Origin: Arsenicicoccus bolidensis DSM 15745
GTDB taxonomy: Bacteria; Actinomycetota; Actinomycetes; Actinomycetales; Dermatophilaceae
Assembly: GCF_000426385.1 (NCBI RefSeq)
Contig: NZ_AUFG01000001.1
Span: 186,001 to 250,000 of the forward strand
Direction of reading: 5' to 3'
Length of the DNA: 64,000 nucleotides
Of the stretch, positions 9,516 through 18,745 are shown piece after piece; position 1 is the stretch's first letter; every line of letters begins with the position of its first letter. Made by a program: the position numbers and the translations under genes. The notes under the pieces were generated by a model. That model was not told where the DNA came from, did no database searches, and saw nothing but the letters and a program-made list of their open reading frames with translations.

Positions 9516-10206
9516 CCTGCGACCTGGCGTCCTCTTCGACGTCGACGGCACCCTGCTCGACACCAACTACCTGCACACCCTCGCCTGGTGGCGGGCGCTG
9601 CGCGCGACCGGCCACGACGAGATCACCATGCAGCAGTGCCACTCGGCCATCGGCATCGCCAGCGCGGGGCTGGTCCGCCACCTCACCGGCGGCGAGGACG
9701 AGGAGGCCGTGGACCGGCACAGCGAGGAGTACGAGCCCCTCAAGGCCGACCTCACCGCCTTCCCCCGCGCCGCGGACCTGCTGCGCGCCTGCCACGACGC
9801 CGGGCTCTTGGTCGTGCTCGCGACGAGCGGCCAGGAGGGTGACCTCGACTGGATGGTCCCGGCGATCGGCGTCTCGGAGGACGTCCTCGCGGGTGCCACG
9901 ACCAGCGGCGACGTCGAGGAGGCGAAGCCCGAGCCGGACCTCCTGACGGTGGCGGTCGAGCGCTACGGCCTCGACCCGGAGCAGACGGTCGTCGTCGGGG
10001 ACACCGTGTGGGACGTCGCGGCGGCCGAGCGCGCCGGCCTGCGGTCGATCATGGTCACCTGCGGCGGGATCGGCCGGGCCGAGCTGCTCGAGGCCGGGGC
10101 CGACGAGGTGTATGACGACCCCGCCGACCTGCTGGCCCACCTCGACTCGTCCCTGCTGGGGCAGGTGGCGCGGGCGGTGCCCGACGACGTGGCCGGACGC
10201 TCCTAG
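9508..10206 (+). CDS. HAD-family phosphatase (phosphoglycolate phosphatase-like)
   Basis: Haloacid-dehalogenase-type hydrolase of 232 residues. Motif I is FDVDGTLLDT near the N-terminus, motif II is ATSGQ, the conserved lysine lies in EEAKPEPD, and motif IV is VVGDTVWDVAAAERAG. A four-helix cap domain follows motif I. I placed the start at the GTG inside the end of the oxidoreductase gene because it puts motif I seven residues from the N-terminus; an upstream ATG would add 24 unlikely residues. The substrate is not predictable. Confidence 0.85.
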   Translation: MADLRPGVLFDVDGTLLDTNYLHTLAWWRALRATGHDEITMQQCHSAIGIASAGLVRHLTGGEDEEAVDRHSEEYEPLKADLTAFPRAADLLRACHDAGLLVVLATSGQEGDLDWMVPAIGVSEDVLAGATTSGDVEEAKPEPDLLTVAVERYGLDPEQTVVVGDTVWDVAAAERAGLRSIMVTCGGIGRAELLEAGADEVYDDPADLLAHLDSSLLGQVARAVPDDVAGRS

Positions 10207-10241
10207 CGCCAGGCCTCCGACCGTTGCGGTCAGACCTGAGG

Positions 10242-12293
10242 TCAGTCGAGGCCGTGCCGGTCCAGCAGGTGCTGCACGTCGGGGTCCTGCCCGCGGAACC
10301 TGCGGTAGACCTCGGTGACGTCCAGCGACCCGCCGCGGGCCAGCAGCTCGCGCCGGAAGCGCTCGCCGGTCTCGCGCGAGAGGCCGCCGTTCGCCTCGAA
10401 CCACGCCACGGTGTCCGCGTCGTAGACCTCGGACCACATGTAGGAGTAGTAGCTGGCGGCGTACCCGCTCGCGAAGACGTGCGAGAAGTAGGTGGACCGG
10501 TAGCGCGGCGGGACCAGGTCGAAGGCCATGCCGGCCTGCTCGAGCGCCGCCCGCTCGAAGGCCTCCACCTCGTCGACGGACGACGGGAGCCGGTCCAGCG
10601 GGGTCTGGTGCCAGGCCTGGTCGAGCAGCATCGCGGCATACGACTCGGTCATCTCGTAGCCCTGGTCGAAGTGCCGGGCGTCGAGCAGGGTCGTGATCCA
10701 CGCCGCGGGCATCGGCTCGCCGGTCTCGTGGTGCACGGCGTAGCGCGCGAGCAGCTGAGGGTCCCAGGCCCAGATCTCGTTGACCTGGCTCGGGAACTCG
10801 ACGAAGTCCTGCGGGGTCGCGGTGCCCGACCGCGACGGGTAGCGCACGTCGGACAGGAGCCCGTGCAGGTCGTGCCCGAACTCGTGGAACAGCGTGATCA
10901 CCTCGTCCCAGGACATCAGCGTGGGACGGCCGGGGGCGGGCCGGGACAGGTTGCACGTGTTGGTGACCACCGGGCGGTGCCCGAGCAGGGTGCTCTGGTC
11001 CAGCAGCGAGGTCATCCAGGCGCCACCCTGCTTGCCGGGCCGGGTCCACGGGTCCAGGACCACGGCACCCAGCACCGCGCCGTCCGGCTCGCGCACCTCG
11101 TAGACCCGGGCGTCCGCCGTGTAGCCCACGAGCTCCGGCTGCTCGTGGAAGGTGATGCCGTAGAGCGCGGTGGCCGCCGCGAAGACGCCCTCGTGGAGGA
11201 CGCGCTCGAGCTCGAGGTAGGGGCGCAGGAGGCTCTCGTCCAGCGAGTAGCGTTCGCCGCGGACGAGGTTCGCGACATACGCCCAGTCCCAGGGCTCGAG
11301 CACGGCGCCCGGCTCGATCTCCTGCAGCCGCTCCTGCAGGACCTCGGCCTCGGCGCGGGCGTTGCGGACCGCGGCCGGCCCCACCCGGGTGAGGATCTGC
11401 ATGACCGCCTCGGTCGACCCCGCGCAGCCGTCGGAGGCGACGTAGGCCGCGTAGTGCTCGTGGCCGAGCAGGGCGGCCTTCTCCGCCCGCAGCCGCGCCG
11501 TCCGCACGACGAGCTCCCGCGTGTCGTGCTCGCCCTCGAGCCCCCTGCCCACCGAGGCGTGGTGCAGCTCCTCGCGCAGCGACCGGTCGGCGAGCACGGC
11601 GAGCCGGGGCTGCCCGGTGGTGTTGACGAGCTCGACCAGCCAGCCGTCGAGACCCCGCGCCTCGGCGGCGGCGCGGGCACCCTCGAGGTCGGCCTCGTCG
11701 AGGCCCGCCAGCCGGTCCTGGTCGGTCACGTGCACGGCGGCGGCGTTGCGTCCGGCCACGGCGCGCTCGTTGAACTCGGCCGCCAGCGTGGCGAGCTCGG
11801 CGTTGATCGCCCGCAGCCGGGACTGCCCCGCCTCGTCGAGGGCGATGCCGCCCCGCTCGTAGCCCCGGACGGCCTCGTGGAGCAGCCACGCCGTCTCCTC
11901 GTCCAGCGTCATGTCGCCGGCGTCCACCCGCGCCCGCAGGGCGAGGAGCCGGTCGTAGAGCCGGCGGTCGAGCATGATCGCGTCCCCGTGGGCCGCCAGG
12001 AGCGGGGCCAGCTCGGCGCGGATGGCGTCCCGGCGCGCATTGGTGTCGGCCGCCGCCACGGGCCAGAAGGCGTCCATCGATCGGCGCAGGGTCTGTCCGG
12101 AGCGTTCCCAGGCCTCGACGACGTTCTCGACGGTCGGCGCCGACGGGTCGGTGGCGACGGCGTCCAGCTCGCGCAGCTGCTCGGCCATGCCCTCGAGGAT
12201 CGCCTCGCGGTAGTCCTCGTCCTGGAGGTCCGGGTAGGGCGGCAGGTGGTGGGGGAGGGCCGAGGGCGAGAGCAGGGGGTTGGTGCGCGTCAT
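10242..12293 (-). CDS. M3-family oligopeptidase (peptidyl-dipeptidase Dcp-like)
   Basis: Cytoplasmic zinc metallopeptidase that trims oligopeptides. The zinc site HEFGH is at residues 470-474, followed by the conserved SGTATPQDFVEFPSQ stretch with the third ligand region; length 683 matches the family. The N-terminal helical half (residues about 1-230) forms the typical lid. It is convergent with the HAD gene (35-bp gap with only weak inverted repeats) and divergent from ahpC. Dcp and oligopeptidase A cannot be told apart by eye. Confidence 0.93.
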   Translation of the reverse strand: MTRTNPLLSPSALPHHLPPYPDLQDEDYREAILEGMAEQLRELDAVATDPSAPTVENVVEAWERSGQTLRRSMDAFWPVAAADTNARRDAIRAELAPLLAAHGDAIMLDRRLYDRLLALRARVDAGDMTLDEETAWLLHEAVRGYERGGIALDEAGQSRLRAINAELATLAAEFNERAVAGRNAAAVHVTDQDRLAGLDEADLEGARAAAEARGLDGWLVELVNTTGQPRLAVLADRSLREELHHASVGRGLEGEHDTRELVVRTARLRAEKAALLGHEHYAAYVASDGCAGSTEAVMQILTRVGPAAVRNARAEAEVLQERLQEIEPGAVLEPWDWAYVANLVRGERYSLDESLLRPYLELERVLHEGVFAAATALYGITFHEQPELVGYTADARVYEVREPDGAVLGAVVLDPWTRPGKQGGAWMTSLLDQSTLLGHRPVVTNTCNLSRPAPGRPTLMSWDEVITLFHEFGHDLHGLLSDVRYPSRSGTATPQDFVEFPSQVNEIWAWDPQLLARYAVHHETGEPMPAAWITTLLDARHFDQGYEMTESYAAMLLDQAWHQTPLDRLPSSVDEVEAFERAALEQAGMAFDLVPPRYRSTYFSHVFASGYAASYYSYMWSEVYDADTVAWFEANGGLSRETGERFRRELLARGGSLDVTEVYRRFRGQDPDVQHLLDRHGLD

Positions 12294-12431
12294 GCCTCGT
12301 AGTCAATCCCATCCCCGGGGTCCGTGTCGCCGGGCCCGCGCACTAGCGTGGTGGGTGCGCCCGCATTGACGGCGCCTATGCACCACATGCACACAAACGA
12401 TCGACTCTGACTTTCGTTTCCGGGTCGATTC

Positions 12432-12446
12432 ATATAGGTTGTATAT
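12432..12446 (+). promoter_or_regulatory. AT-rich palindrome in the ahpC promoter; candidate OxyR site
   Basis: ATATA-GGTTG-TATAT is a perfect 5+5 inverted repeat in an otherwise GC-rich region, about 40 bp before the ahpC start. It resembles the ATAG-N7-CTAT core of OxyR sites, and oxyR is encoded 2.4 kb downstream after ahpF. It may also contain the -10 element. Confidence 0.45.
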
Positions 12447-12483
12447 CGGCAGTTCCCACCAGCACCGTAGCCAAGGAGCACGC

Positions 12484-13047
12484 ATGAACCTCATGAACAC
12501 CAAGATCCTCCCGTTCTCCACGACCGCCTTCAAGAGCGGCGAGTTCGTCGACGTGAGCGAGAAGGACGTCCTCGGCAAGTGGGCCATCTTCTTCTTCTAC
12601 CCGGCGGACTTCACCTTCGTGTGCCCGACCGAGCTCGGTGACGTCGCGGACCACTACGAGGAGCTGCAGAAGCTCGGCGTCGAGGTCTTCTCCGTGTCCA
12701 CCGACACGCACTTCGTGCACAAGGCCTGGCACGACACGTCCGACACGATCGGCAAGATCGACTACTACATGCTCGGCGACGCCAACGGCGTGATCACCAA
12801 CAACTTCCAGAACATGCGCGAGGGCGCCGGCCTCGCCGACCGCGCCACCTTCCTGGTGGACCCGGAGGGCACCATCCAGTTCATGGAGGTCACGGCCGAG
12901 GGCATCGGTCGCAACGCGACCGAGCTGCTGCGCAAGGTCAAGGCCGCCCAGTACGTCGCCGCCCACCCGGGCGAGGTCTGCCCCGCCAAGTGGGAAGAGG
13001 GCGAGGCCATCCTCACCCCCGGCCTGGACCTCGTCGGCAAGATCTGA
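12484..13047 (+). CDS. ahpC: Alkyl hydroperoxide reductase subunit C (peroxiredoxin)
   Basis: Two-cysteine peroxiredoxin that reduces H2O2, organic peroxides and peroxynitrite in the cytoplasm. The peroxidatic cysteine is Cys47 (FTFVCPTE) and the resolving cysteine Cys166 (GEVCPAKW); length 187 is standard. The ATG at 12484 was taken because AAGGAG sits six bases upstream; the frame extends further 5' without a better start. Electrons come from AhpF, encoded next, and expression is probably driven by OxyR. Confidence 0.97.
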   Translation: MNLMNTKILPFSTTAFKSGEFVDVSEKDVLGKWAIFFFYPADFTFVCPTELGDVADHYEELQKLGVEVFSVSTDTHFVHKAWHDTSDTIGKIDYYMLGDANGVITNNFQNMREGAGLADRATFLVDPEGTIQFMEVTAEGIGRNATELLRKVKAAQYVAAHPGEVCPAKWEEGEAILTPGLDLVGKI

Positions 13048-13205
13048 CCTCACCTCGGGAGTCTCCCGAGCAGGTCGTATGGCGAGCCCACCCGCTCGCC
13101 GACGCACCACCACGTGCCGCGGCGGGTGGCCGGACCCCGGTCACCCGCCGCCGCCGTCCGGCCCACCCCAACCCCGCGCATCTACCCCACCTGACCTCAC
13201 CTCGG
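13044..13205 (+). repeat. 15-bp direct repeat, first copy overlapping the ahpC stop codon
   Basis: CTGACCTCACCTCGG occurs at 13044-13058, including the ahpC TGA, and again exactly at 13191-13205. The rest of the 228-bp ahpC-ahpF spacer shows no gene or clear terminator. Confidence 0.85.
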
Positions 13206-13275
13206 CGCCGCGCAGCACCTGCGTCGCGCGCCCACCCCGCCGCCGTCTCGTCATACGCGATCCAAGGAGTGTCCC

Positions 13276-14856
13276 GTGCCCGTGCTCGACGCCGCCATGA
13301 CCACCCAGGTCAAGTCCCTGCTCGTCAACGTCAAGGAGCCGATCGAGCTGGTCGCGTCCCTCGACGACCGACCCAAGGCCGGCGACATGCGTCAGCTCCT
13401 CGAGGAGATCGCGGCGCTGTCGGACCTGGTCAGCCTGCGCACGGACGGCACCTCGAGCCGTCGTCCGTCCTTCCGCATCGAGCGCGCGGGCACCGACGTG
13501 GGCGTCGAGTTCGCGGGCATCCCGCTCGGCCACGAGTTCACGTCGCTCGTCCTGGCGCTGCTGCAGGTGGGCGGGCACCCGATCAAGGAGGACGCCGAGA
13601 CCATCGAGCAGGTCGCGGCGATCGACGGCGACTTCGAGTTCGTGACCTACATGTCGCTGTCCTGCCAGAACTGCCCCACGGTGGTCCAGGCCCTCAACGC
13701 CATGTCCGTCATCAACCCCCGGATCAAGCACACCGCCGTCGAGGGCTCGCTCTTCCAGGACGAGATCGAGGAGCACGGCATCAAGGCCGTCCCCACCGTC
13801 TACGTCAACGGCGAGCTGTTCGACTCCGGCCGCATGACGATGGCCGACATCCTCGGCCGGATCGACGCGGGCGCGGTGGACCGGGCGACCGAGAAGCTCA
13901 ACGGCAAGGAGCCCTACGAGGTCCTCGTCGTCGGCTCCGGCCCGGCCGGCGCCGCCGCCTCCATCTACACCGCCCGCAAGGGGATCCGCACCGGCCTGGT
14001 CGGCGAGCGGTTCGGCGGGCAGGTGCTCGACACGATGGCGATCGAGAACTTCGTGTCCGTGTCCTACACCGAGGGTCCGCGCTTCGCGGACGCGCTCAAG
14101 GAGCACGTCGGCCAGTACGACGTCGACGTGGTCTCCGGCCCGGCGGCCACCGAGCTCGTGCCTGCCGACACCGAGGGTGGCTACCACACGGTGAAGTTCG
14201 GCGACGCCTCCCTGCAGGCCCGCTCCGTCGTGCTCGCCACCGGGGCGCGCTGGCGCCACATGGGCGTGCCCGGCGAGGAGGAGTACCGCAACAAGGGCGT
14301 GACCTTCTGCCCGCACTGCGACGGCCCGCTGTTCAAGGGCAAGCGCATCGCCGTCATCGGCGGCGGCAACTCCGGCGTGGAGGCCGCGATCGACCTGGCC
14401 GGCGTCGTCGGCCACGTCACCCTGATCGAGTTCCTCGACGAGATGCGCGCCGACCAGGTCCTGCAGGACAAGCTGCACAGCCTGCCCAACGTCGACGTCA
14501 TCCTGTCCGCCCGGACCACCGAGGTCGTCGGCGACGGCAAGCAGGTCACGGGTCTGCGCTACGAGGACCGCGCGTCCGGCGAGGCCAAGGAGCTGCAGCT
14601 CGAGGGGATCTTCGTCCAGATCGGCCTGCTGCCCAACACCGAGTGGCTCAAGGGCGCGGTCGAGCTGACCGAGCGCGGCGAGCTGGTCGTGGACGCGATG
14701 GGCCGCACGTCGGTCCCGGGCGTCCTCGGCGCCGGGGACTGCACCAACGTCCCCTACAAGCAGATCGTCGTGGCGCAGGGCGCCGGAGCGACGGCCGCGC
14801 TGTCCGCCTTCGACCACCTGATCCGCACCTCGGCCCCGTCCCCGGCGATGGCCTGA
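13276..14856 (+). CDS. ahpF: Alkyl hydroperoxide reductase subunit F (NADH:peroxiredoxin reductase)
   Basis: Flavoprotein disulfide reductase that recharges AhpC with electrons from NAD(P)H. Domain order: tandem thioredoxin-like N-terminal domain with the CxxC at Cys130/Cys133 (SLSCQNCP), FAD-binding motif [13 protein letters not shown] (219-231), and the second redox pair Cys345/Cys348 (FCPHCDG) before the nucleotide-binding [12 protein letters not shown]. Length 526 fits. The GTG start follows AAGGAG by seven bases. It is separated from ahpC by 228 bp, so it may have its own promoter as well as read-through. Confidence 0.96.
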   Translation: MPVLDAAMTTQVKSLLVNVKEPIELVASLDDRPKAGDMRQLLEEIAALSDLVSLRTDGTSSRRPSFRIERAGTDVGVEFAGIPLGHEFTSLVLALLQVGGHPIKEDAETIEQVAAIDGDFEFVTYMSLSCQNCPTVVQALNAMSVINPRIKHTAVEGSLFQDEIEEHGIKAVPTVYVNGELFDSGRMTMADILGRIDAGAVDRATEKLNGKEPYEVLVVGSGPAGAAASIYTARKGIRTGLVGERFGGQVLDTMAIENFVSVSYTEGPRFADALKEHVGQYDVDVVSGPAATELVPADTEGGYHTVKFGDASLQARSVVLATGARWRHMGVPGEEEYRNKGVTFCPHCDGPLFKGKRIAVIGGGNSGVEAAIDLAGVVGHVTLIEFLDEMRADQVLQDKLHSLPNVDVILSARTTEVVGDGKQVTGLRYEDRASGEAKELQLEGIFVQIGLLPNTEWLKGAVELTERGELVVDAMGRTSVPGVLGAGDCTNVPYKQIVVAQGAGATAALSAFDHLIRTSAPSPAMA

Positions 14857-14866
14857 CGGGTCCCCC

Positions 14867-15775
14867 GTGAACCTCAGAGACCTGGAGTACCTCGTCGCCC
14901 TGGCGGACCACCGGCACTTCGGCCGGGCGGCCGCTGCGGCATACGTCAGCCAACCCACCCTGTCCACCCAGCTCAAGAAGCTCGAGACCGAGCTCGGCGT
15001 GGACCTCGTCGAGCGCGGCACCCGCCAGGTGCTGCTGACGGGCGCGGGGGAGCGCGTGGTCGAGCGGGCCAGGTCGATCCTGGGGCAGGCCCAGGACATC
15101 CGCGACATCGCCCGCTCCGCCCGGGACCCCCGGGCGGGGCGGCTGCGGCTGGGGTTCTTCCCCACGCTGGGGCCCTACCTGCTGCCCCACGTGGTGCCGG
15201 CGCTCCGCGAGCGGCTGCCGGACGCCGAGCTGCTGCTCACCGAGGCCAAGACCGGTGAGCTGCGCGAGCAGCTGCTGGCGGGCACGCTGGACGCCGCTCT
15301 CATCGCTTTGCCGGTCGTGGACGACGCCCTGCACGTGCGGCCGTTGTTCCGTGAGGACTTCCTGCTCGCGGTGCCCGCCGACCACGAGCTGGCGGGCGAG
15401 ACCGGGAGGCTGCCCGCCGAGCGGCTCGCCGGCGAGGACCTCCTCCTGCTGGCGGAGGGTCACTGCCTGCGGGACCAGGCGCTGGACGTCTGCCAGACCG
15501 CCGGGGCCCGGGAGCAGTCCGGCTTCCAGGCCACCAGCCTGGAGACACTGCGCCACATGGTCGCCGCAGGCGTCGGCACCACCCTGCTGCCGCGCCTGGC
15601 CGTGTCGCCGCCGAGCCGCAACCCGGACGGGGTCGTGCTGCGCGAGTTCGTGGGGGCGGCGCCGCACCGCGACATCGCGATGGTCTGGCGGCGCAGCAGC
15701 GTGCAGGCGCCCCTCCTCGACGAGGTGGCCGAGGTGCTGGGCCGCCTGCCGGCCGGGCTCGTCACCCCGCTCTGA
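14867..15775 (+). CDS. oxyR: Hydrogen-peroxide-sensing LysR-type regulator OxyR
   Basis: Redox-sensing activator of peroxide defence. The winged HTH is at residues about 2-60 (DLEYLVALADHRHFGRAA). The sensor domain keeps both OxyR cysteines, Cys200 and Cys209, in GHCLRDQALDVC, equivalent to Cys199/Cys208 of the E. coli protein; this separates it from other LysR regulators. It follows ahpF by 10 bp, which makes ahpC-ahpF-oxyR a self-contained regulon. It is convergent with the DUF808 gene; the 44-bp gap holds only a weak CGGCTG/CAGCCG inverted repeat. Confidence 0.95.
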   Translation: MNLRDLEYLVALADHRHFGRAAAAAYVSQPTLSTQLKKLETELGVDLVERGTRQVLLTGAGERVVERARSILGQAQDIRDIARSARDPRAGRLRLGFFPTLGPYLLPHVVPALRERLPDAELLLTEAKTGELREQLLAGTLDAALIALPVVDDALHVRPLFREDFLLAVPADHELAGETGRLPAERLAGEDLLLLAEGHCLRDQALDVCQTAGAREQSGFQATSLETLRHMVAAGVGTTLLPRLAVSPPSRNPDGVVLREFVGAAPHRDIAMVWRRSSVQAPLLDEVAEVLGRLPAGLVTPL

Positions 15776-15819
15776 CGCGCGGCTGCGGGTCGGTCCAGCC
15801 GTCCGCGCTGCCTCGTCGG

Positions 15820-16782
15820 TCAGTGTGCGGCGTGGCCCTCGGCCGGCTCGCCCTTGCCGCGCTTGACGAGGTGCAGGATCGTCACGATCACCGCCCCGAC
15901 CGCCAGCCCCACGATCGCCGAGCAGATGGTGTTGGTCAGCCAGCCCAGGACCCCGCCGAGCGGTCCGGTCGCGTGCTTGACGGCCTCCTCCAGGTGGTGG
16001 ACGAAGGCGTACGGCGGGTGCCAGCCCAGCGTGTCGACCCCCATGAGCAGGATGTGGCCACCGACCCACAGCATTGCCACGGTGCCGATGATCGCCAGCC
16101 AGCGCAGGAGCACGGGCATCGCCTTGACCAGGCCGTTGCCGATCGACTGCGACGCGCCGTTGCTCTGCTTGGCCAGGTGCAGGCCGATGTCGTCCATCTT
16201 GACGATCAGGGCGACGAAGCCGTAGACGCCGAGCGTGATGAAGATGGCCACGATCACCAGCGTGATGGCCCGGGTCCAGAAGGCCTCCTTGGCGACCTCG
16301 TTGAGGGCGATGACCATGATCTCGGAGGACAGGATGAAGTCCGTGCGGATGGCGCCGGACGTCATGGTCCCCTCGGCCTCCTCCCCGCTCATGGTCGCCG
16401 TCGCCTCGTCGGCGTCGTGCCCGTGGCCCGAGACCTTCTCCCAGATCTTCTCCGCGCCCTCGAAGCACAGGTAGGTGCCACCGAGCATCAGCAGGGGGGT
16501 GAGTGCCCACGACGCGAACTGGCTCAGCAGCAGGGCCGCCGGCAGGATGAAGAGCAGCTTGTTGCGCAGCGAGCCGATCGCGATGTTCTTGATCATCGGC
16601 AGCTCGCGGTCGGGCGTGAACCCGGTGACGTAGCGCGGCGTCACCGCGGTGTCGTCGACCACCACGCCGGCGGCCTTGGCGCTGGCCCGCCCGGCGGCGG
16701 CGCCGACGTCGTCGACGGAGGCGGCGGCCAGCTTGGCCATGGTGGCGATGTCGTCGAGCAGGGCAGCGAGTCCGCCGGCCAT
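15820..16782 (-). CDS. DUF808 / YedI-type membrane protein
   Basis: Integral membrane protein of 320 residues with several long hydrophobic segments (about 70-110 and 175-300). The N-terminal MAGGLAALLDDIATMAKLAAAS and the conserved TDFILSSEIMVIALNEV stretch are hallmarks of the DUF808 (YedI) family. A histidine/aspartate-rich loop (SGHGHDADEA) and a C-terminal HAAH are cytoplasmic or periplasmic tails. The ATG chosen has GGAGGA just upstream. Function in the family is unknown. Confidence 0.85.
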   Translation of the reverse strand: MAGGLAALLDDIATMAKLAAASVDDVGAAAGRASAKAAGVVVDDTAVTPRYVTGFTPDRELPMIKNIAIGSLRNKLLFILPAALLLSQFASWALTPLLMLGGTYLCFEGAEKIWEKVSGHGHDADEATATMSGEEAEGTMTSGAIRTDFILSSEIMVIALNEVAKEAFWTRAITLVIVAIFITLGVYGFVALIVKMDDIGLHLAKQSNGASQSIGNGLVKAMPVLLRWLAIIGTVAMLWVGGHILLMGVDTLGWHPPYAFVHHLEEAVKHATGPLGGVLGWLTNTICSAIVGLAVGAVIVTILHLVKRGKGEPAEGHAAH

Positions 16783-16959
16783 GGAGGTCCTCCGAGGGTC
16801 GGGATGGGTGCGAGGGGAGTCTAGAGCGAGCACAGCACGGGAGGGGCGTTGGGAGTGCGCAGGGAGTGCGCGGGGCACGAGGGCGCGCAGGGCGTCGAGA
16901 AGGGCCCGCCCCACGATACGTGGCGCGGACCCTCGCCGGGCGCGATGCTGCGGACCGGA

Positions 16960-16997
16960 CGACGGGCCGGCGACGCGGTGCCGCCGCCGGCCCGTCG
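16960..16997 (-). terminator. Intrinsic-type hairpin after the HTH-MurA gene
   Basis: A perfect 13-bp stem (CGACGGGCCGGCG with its complement at 16985-16997) and a 12-base loop lie just past the stop of the minus-strand HTH-MurA gene. There is no clear U tract, as is common in high-GC actinomycetes. Confidence 0.7.
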
Positions 16998-17006
16998 CCC
17001 GGCGGA

Positions 17007-18545
17007 TCAGATGTCGCGGAAGGTGCTGACGCCCGCACCGAGGGCGGTGAGCCGCTCGGCGAGGTCCTCGTAGCCGCGGTTGATGACGTAGACGTTGCGC
17101 AGCACCGACGTGCCCGGGGCCGCCAGCATCGCCAGGAGCACGACCACGGCGGGACGCAGCGCGGGCGGGCACACCACCTCGGCCGGACGCCAGCGGGTCG
17201 GCCCGCTGATCATCACCCGGTGCGGGTCGAGGAGCTGCACGTTGCCGCCCACGCGGGTCAGCTCGGTGAGGTAGATCGCGCGGTTCTCGTAGACCCAGTC
17301 GTGGATCATCGTGGTGCCCTCGGCCGTCGCCGCGATGAGGGCGAAGAACGGGAGGTTGTCGATGTTGAGCCCTGGGAAGGGCAGCGGGTGGATCTTGTCC
17401 CGCGGCGCCGTCAGCGGCCCAGGCACGTGCGTCAGGTCGACCAGGCGGGTCTTGCCGTTGCCCGAGAGGTACTCCTCGGACAGGGTGTAGCGCATCCCCA
17501 TGGTCTCGAGGGTCGCGAGCTCGATCTCCATGAACTCGATGGGGACCCGCTTGATGGTGATCTCGGACTTGGTCACCACACCGGCGGCGAGCAGGGACAT
17601 GGCCTCGATCGGGTCCTCCGAGGGGGAGTACTCGACGTCGCGGTCGATCTCGCGGACGCCCCGCACCGTCAGCGTGGTGGTCCCGATGCCGTCGACCTCG
17701 ACCCCGAGCTCCTGGAGGAAGAAGCAGAGGTCCTGGACCATGTAGTTGGGCGAGGCGTTGCGGATGACGGTCTCGCCCTCGTAGCGGGCAGCGGCCATCA
17801 GGACGTTCTCGGTCACGGTGTCGCCGCGCTCCGTCAGCACGATCGCCCGGCGCGGCCAGGTGTCGGGGGAGACCTCGGCCTGGTAGGCCCCCTGGGTCGC
17901 CTCGACGGCGAGCCCGAAGTGGCGCAGGGCGATGAGGTGGGGCTCGACCGTGCGGGTGCCGAGGTCGCAGCCTCCGGCATACGGCAGGGAGAAGTCGTCG
18001 AACTCGTGCAGGAGGGGGCCGAGGAACATGATGATCGTGCGGGTGCGCTTGGCCGCGGCCTCATCCATCGAGGCAAGGTCGATGGTGGCGGGGGGCGTGA
18101 TGCGCAGGTCGTTGCCGCCGTCGACCCACTCGGTGCGGACGCCGATGCTGCTCAGGACCTCGAGGATCCGATTGACCTCCTCGATCTTGGCGAGGTTGCG
18201 CAGGGTGGTCGTGCCCTTGTTGAGCAGGGAGGCGCACAGGGTCGCGACGGCGGCGTTCTTGGAGGTGCGCACCTCGATCGACCCGGCGAGGCGACGCCCG
18301 CCCTCGATGCGTAGGTGCTGGGGCCCGGAGTGGCCCATGGAGACGAATTCGGCCTCCAGCTCCTTGCCCAGGGCGGCCAGCACGTCGAGGCTCAGGTCGT
18401 GGTCGCCCGCCTCGATCTGCTCGATGTCGGTGCCGGTCATCCCGACCCGCTCGGCGAGGTCCTGGGTGGTGAACCCGCGTCGGACGCGCGCCTCGCGGAC
18501 GAGCGTGCCGATGCGGCGGAGGTAGCCATCAGTCATGCCTTCCAT
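17007..18545 (-). CDS. HTH (XRE-type) fused to a MurA-like enolpyruvyl transferase
   Basis: The first 65 residues form a Cro/C1-type helix-turn-helix (REARVRRGFTTQDLAERVGM). From about residue 78 the protein is an EPSP/MurA fold. Active-site positions of MurA are kept: Lys96 (RTSKNAAV), Cys193 in the flexible loop (AGGCDLGTRTVEPHL), Asp396 (FPGLNIDNLPF) and Arg464. MurA transfers enolpyruvate from PEP to UDP-GlcNAc, the first committed step of peptidoglycan synthesis. Other stretches differ from canonical MurA, so this is a second, divergent paralog; the housekeeping murA is presumably elsewhere. The HTH suggests DNA binding or autoregulation, which is inference. The start could be the ATG three codons later. 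Confidence 0.8.
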   Translation of the reverse strand: MEGMTDGYLRRIGTLVREARVRRGFTTQDLAERVGMTGTDIEQIEAGDHDLSLDVLAALGKELEAEFVSMGHSGPQHLRIEGGRRLAGSIEVRTSKNAAVATLCASLLNKGTTTLRNLAKIEEVNRILEVLSSIGVRTEWVDGGNDLRITPPATIDLASMDEAAAKRTRTIIMFLGPLLHEFDDFSLPYAGGCDLGTRTVEPHLIALRHFGLAVEATQGAYQAEVSPDTWPRRAIVLTERGDTVTENVLMAAARYEGETVIRNASPNYMVQDLCFFLQELGVEVDGIGTTTLTVRGVREIDRDVEYSPSEDPIEAMSLLAAGVVTKSEITIKRVPIEFMEIELATLETMGMRYTLSEEYLSGNGKTRLVDLTHVPGPLTAPRDKIHPLPFPGLNIDNLPFFALIAATAEGTTMIHDWVYENRAIYLTELTRVGGNVQLLDPHRVMISGPTRWRPAEVVCPPALRPAVVVLLAMLAAPGTSVLRNVYVINRGYEDLAERLTALGAGVSTFRDI

Positions 18546-18689
18546 CGTAGGTCAGCGAGAGCCGCTCGCCCGGATTCGTCCGCCTCCTCGGAGTGGCACC
18601 AGGGCAGACGGCGAGGAGCGCGGTGACGTCCCCCGACGACGGTCGTTGCTCGTGCGCAGGCCGCCCGGACGGTGCGCCGGCGTCGATGG

Positions 18690-18730
18690 ACCGGTCCGAC
18701 CATGCTGCCACGCAGCCTGGCCGGACCGGT
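18690..18730 (-). terminator. Inverted repeat after fadB, possible terminator
   Basis: ACCGGTCCG at 18690-18698 pairs perfectly with CGGACCGGT at 18722-18730 across a 23-base loop, just downstream of the fadB stop on the minus strand. The long loop makes this a weaker candidate. Confidence 0.4.
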
Positions 18731-18745
18731 GAACCCGTCGCTCGG

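Noticed and set aside
10207-10241. Terminator between the HAD and M3 peptidase genes
   Set aside because: Only 5-bp inverted repeats (GACCG/CGGTC, GACCT/AGGTC) are present, too weak to call.
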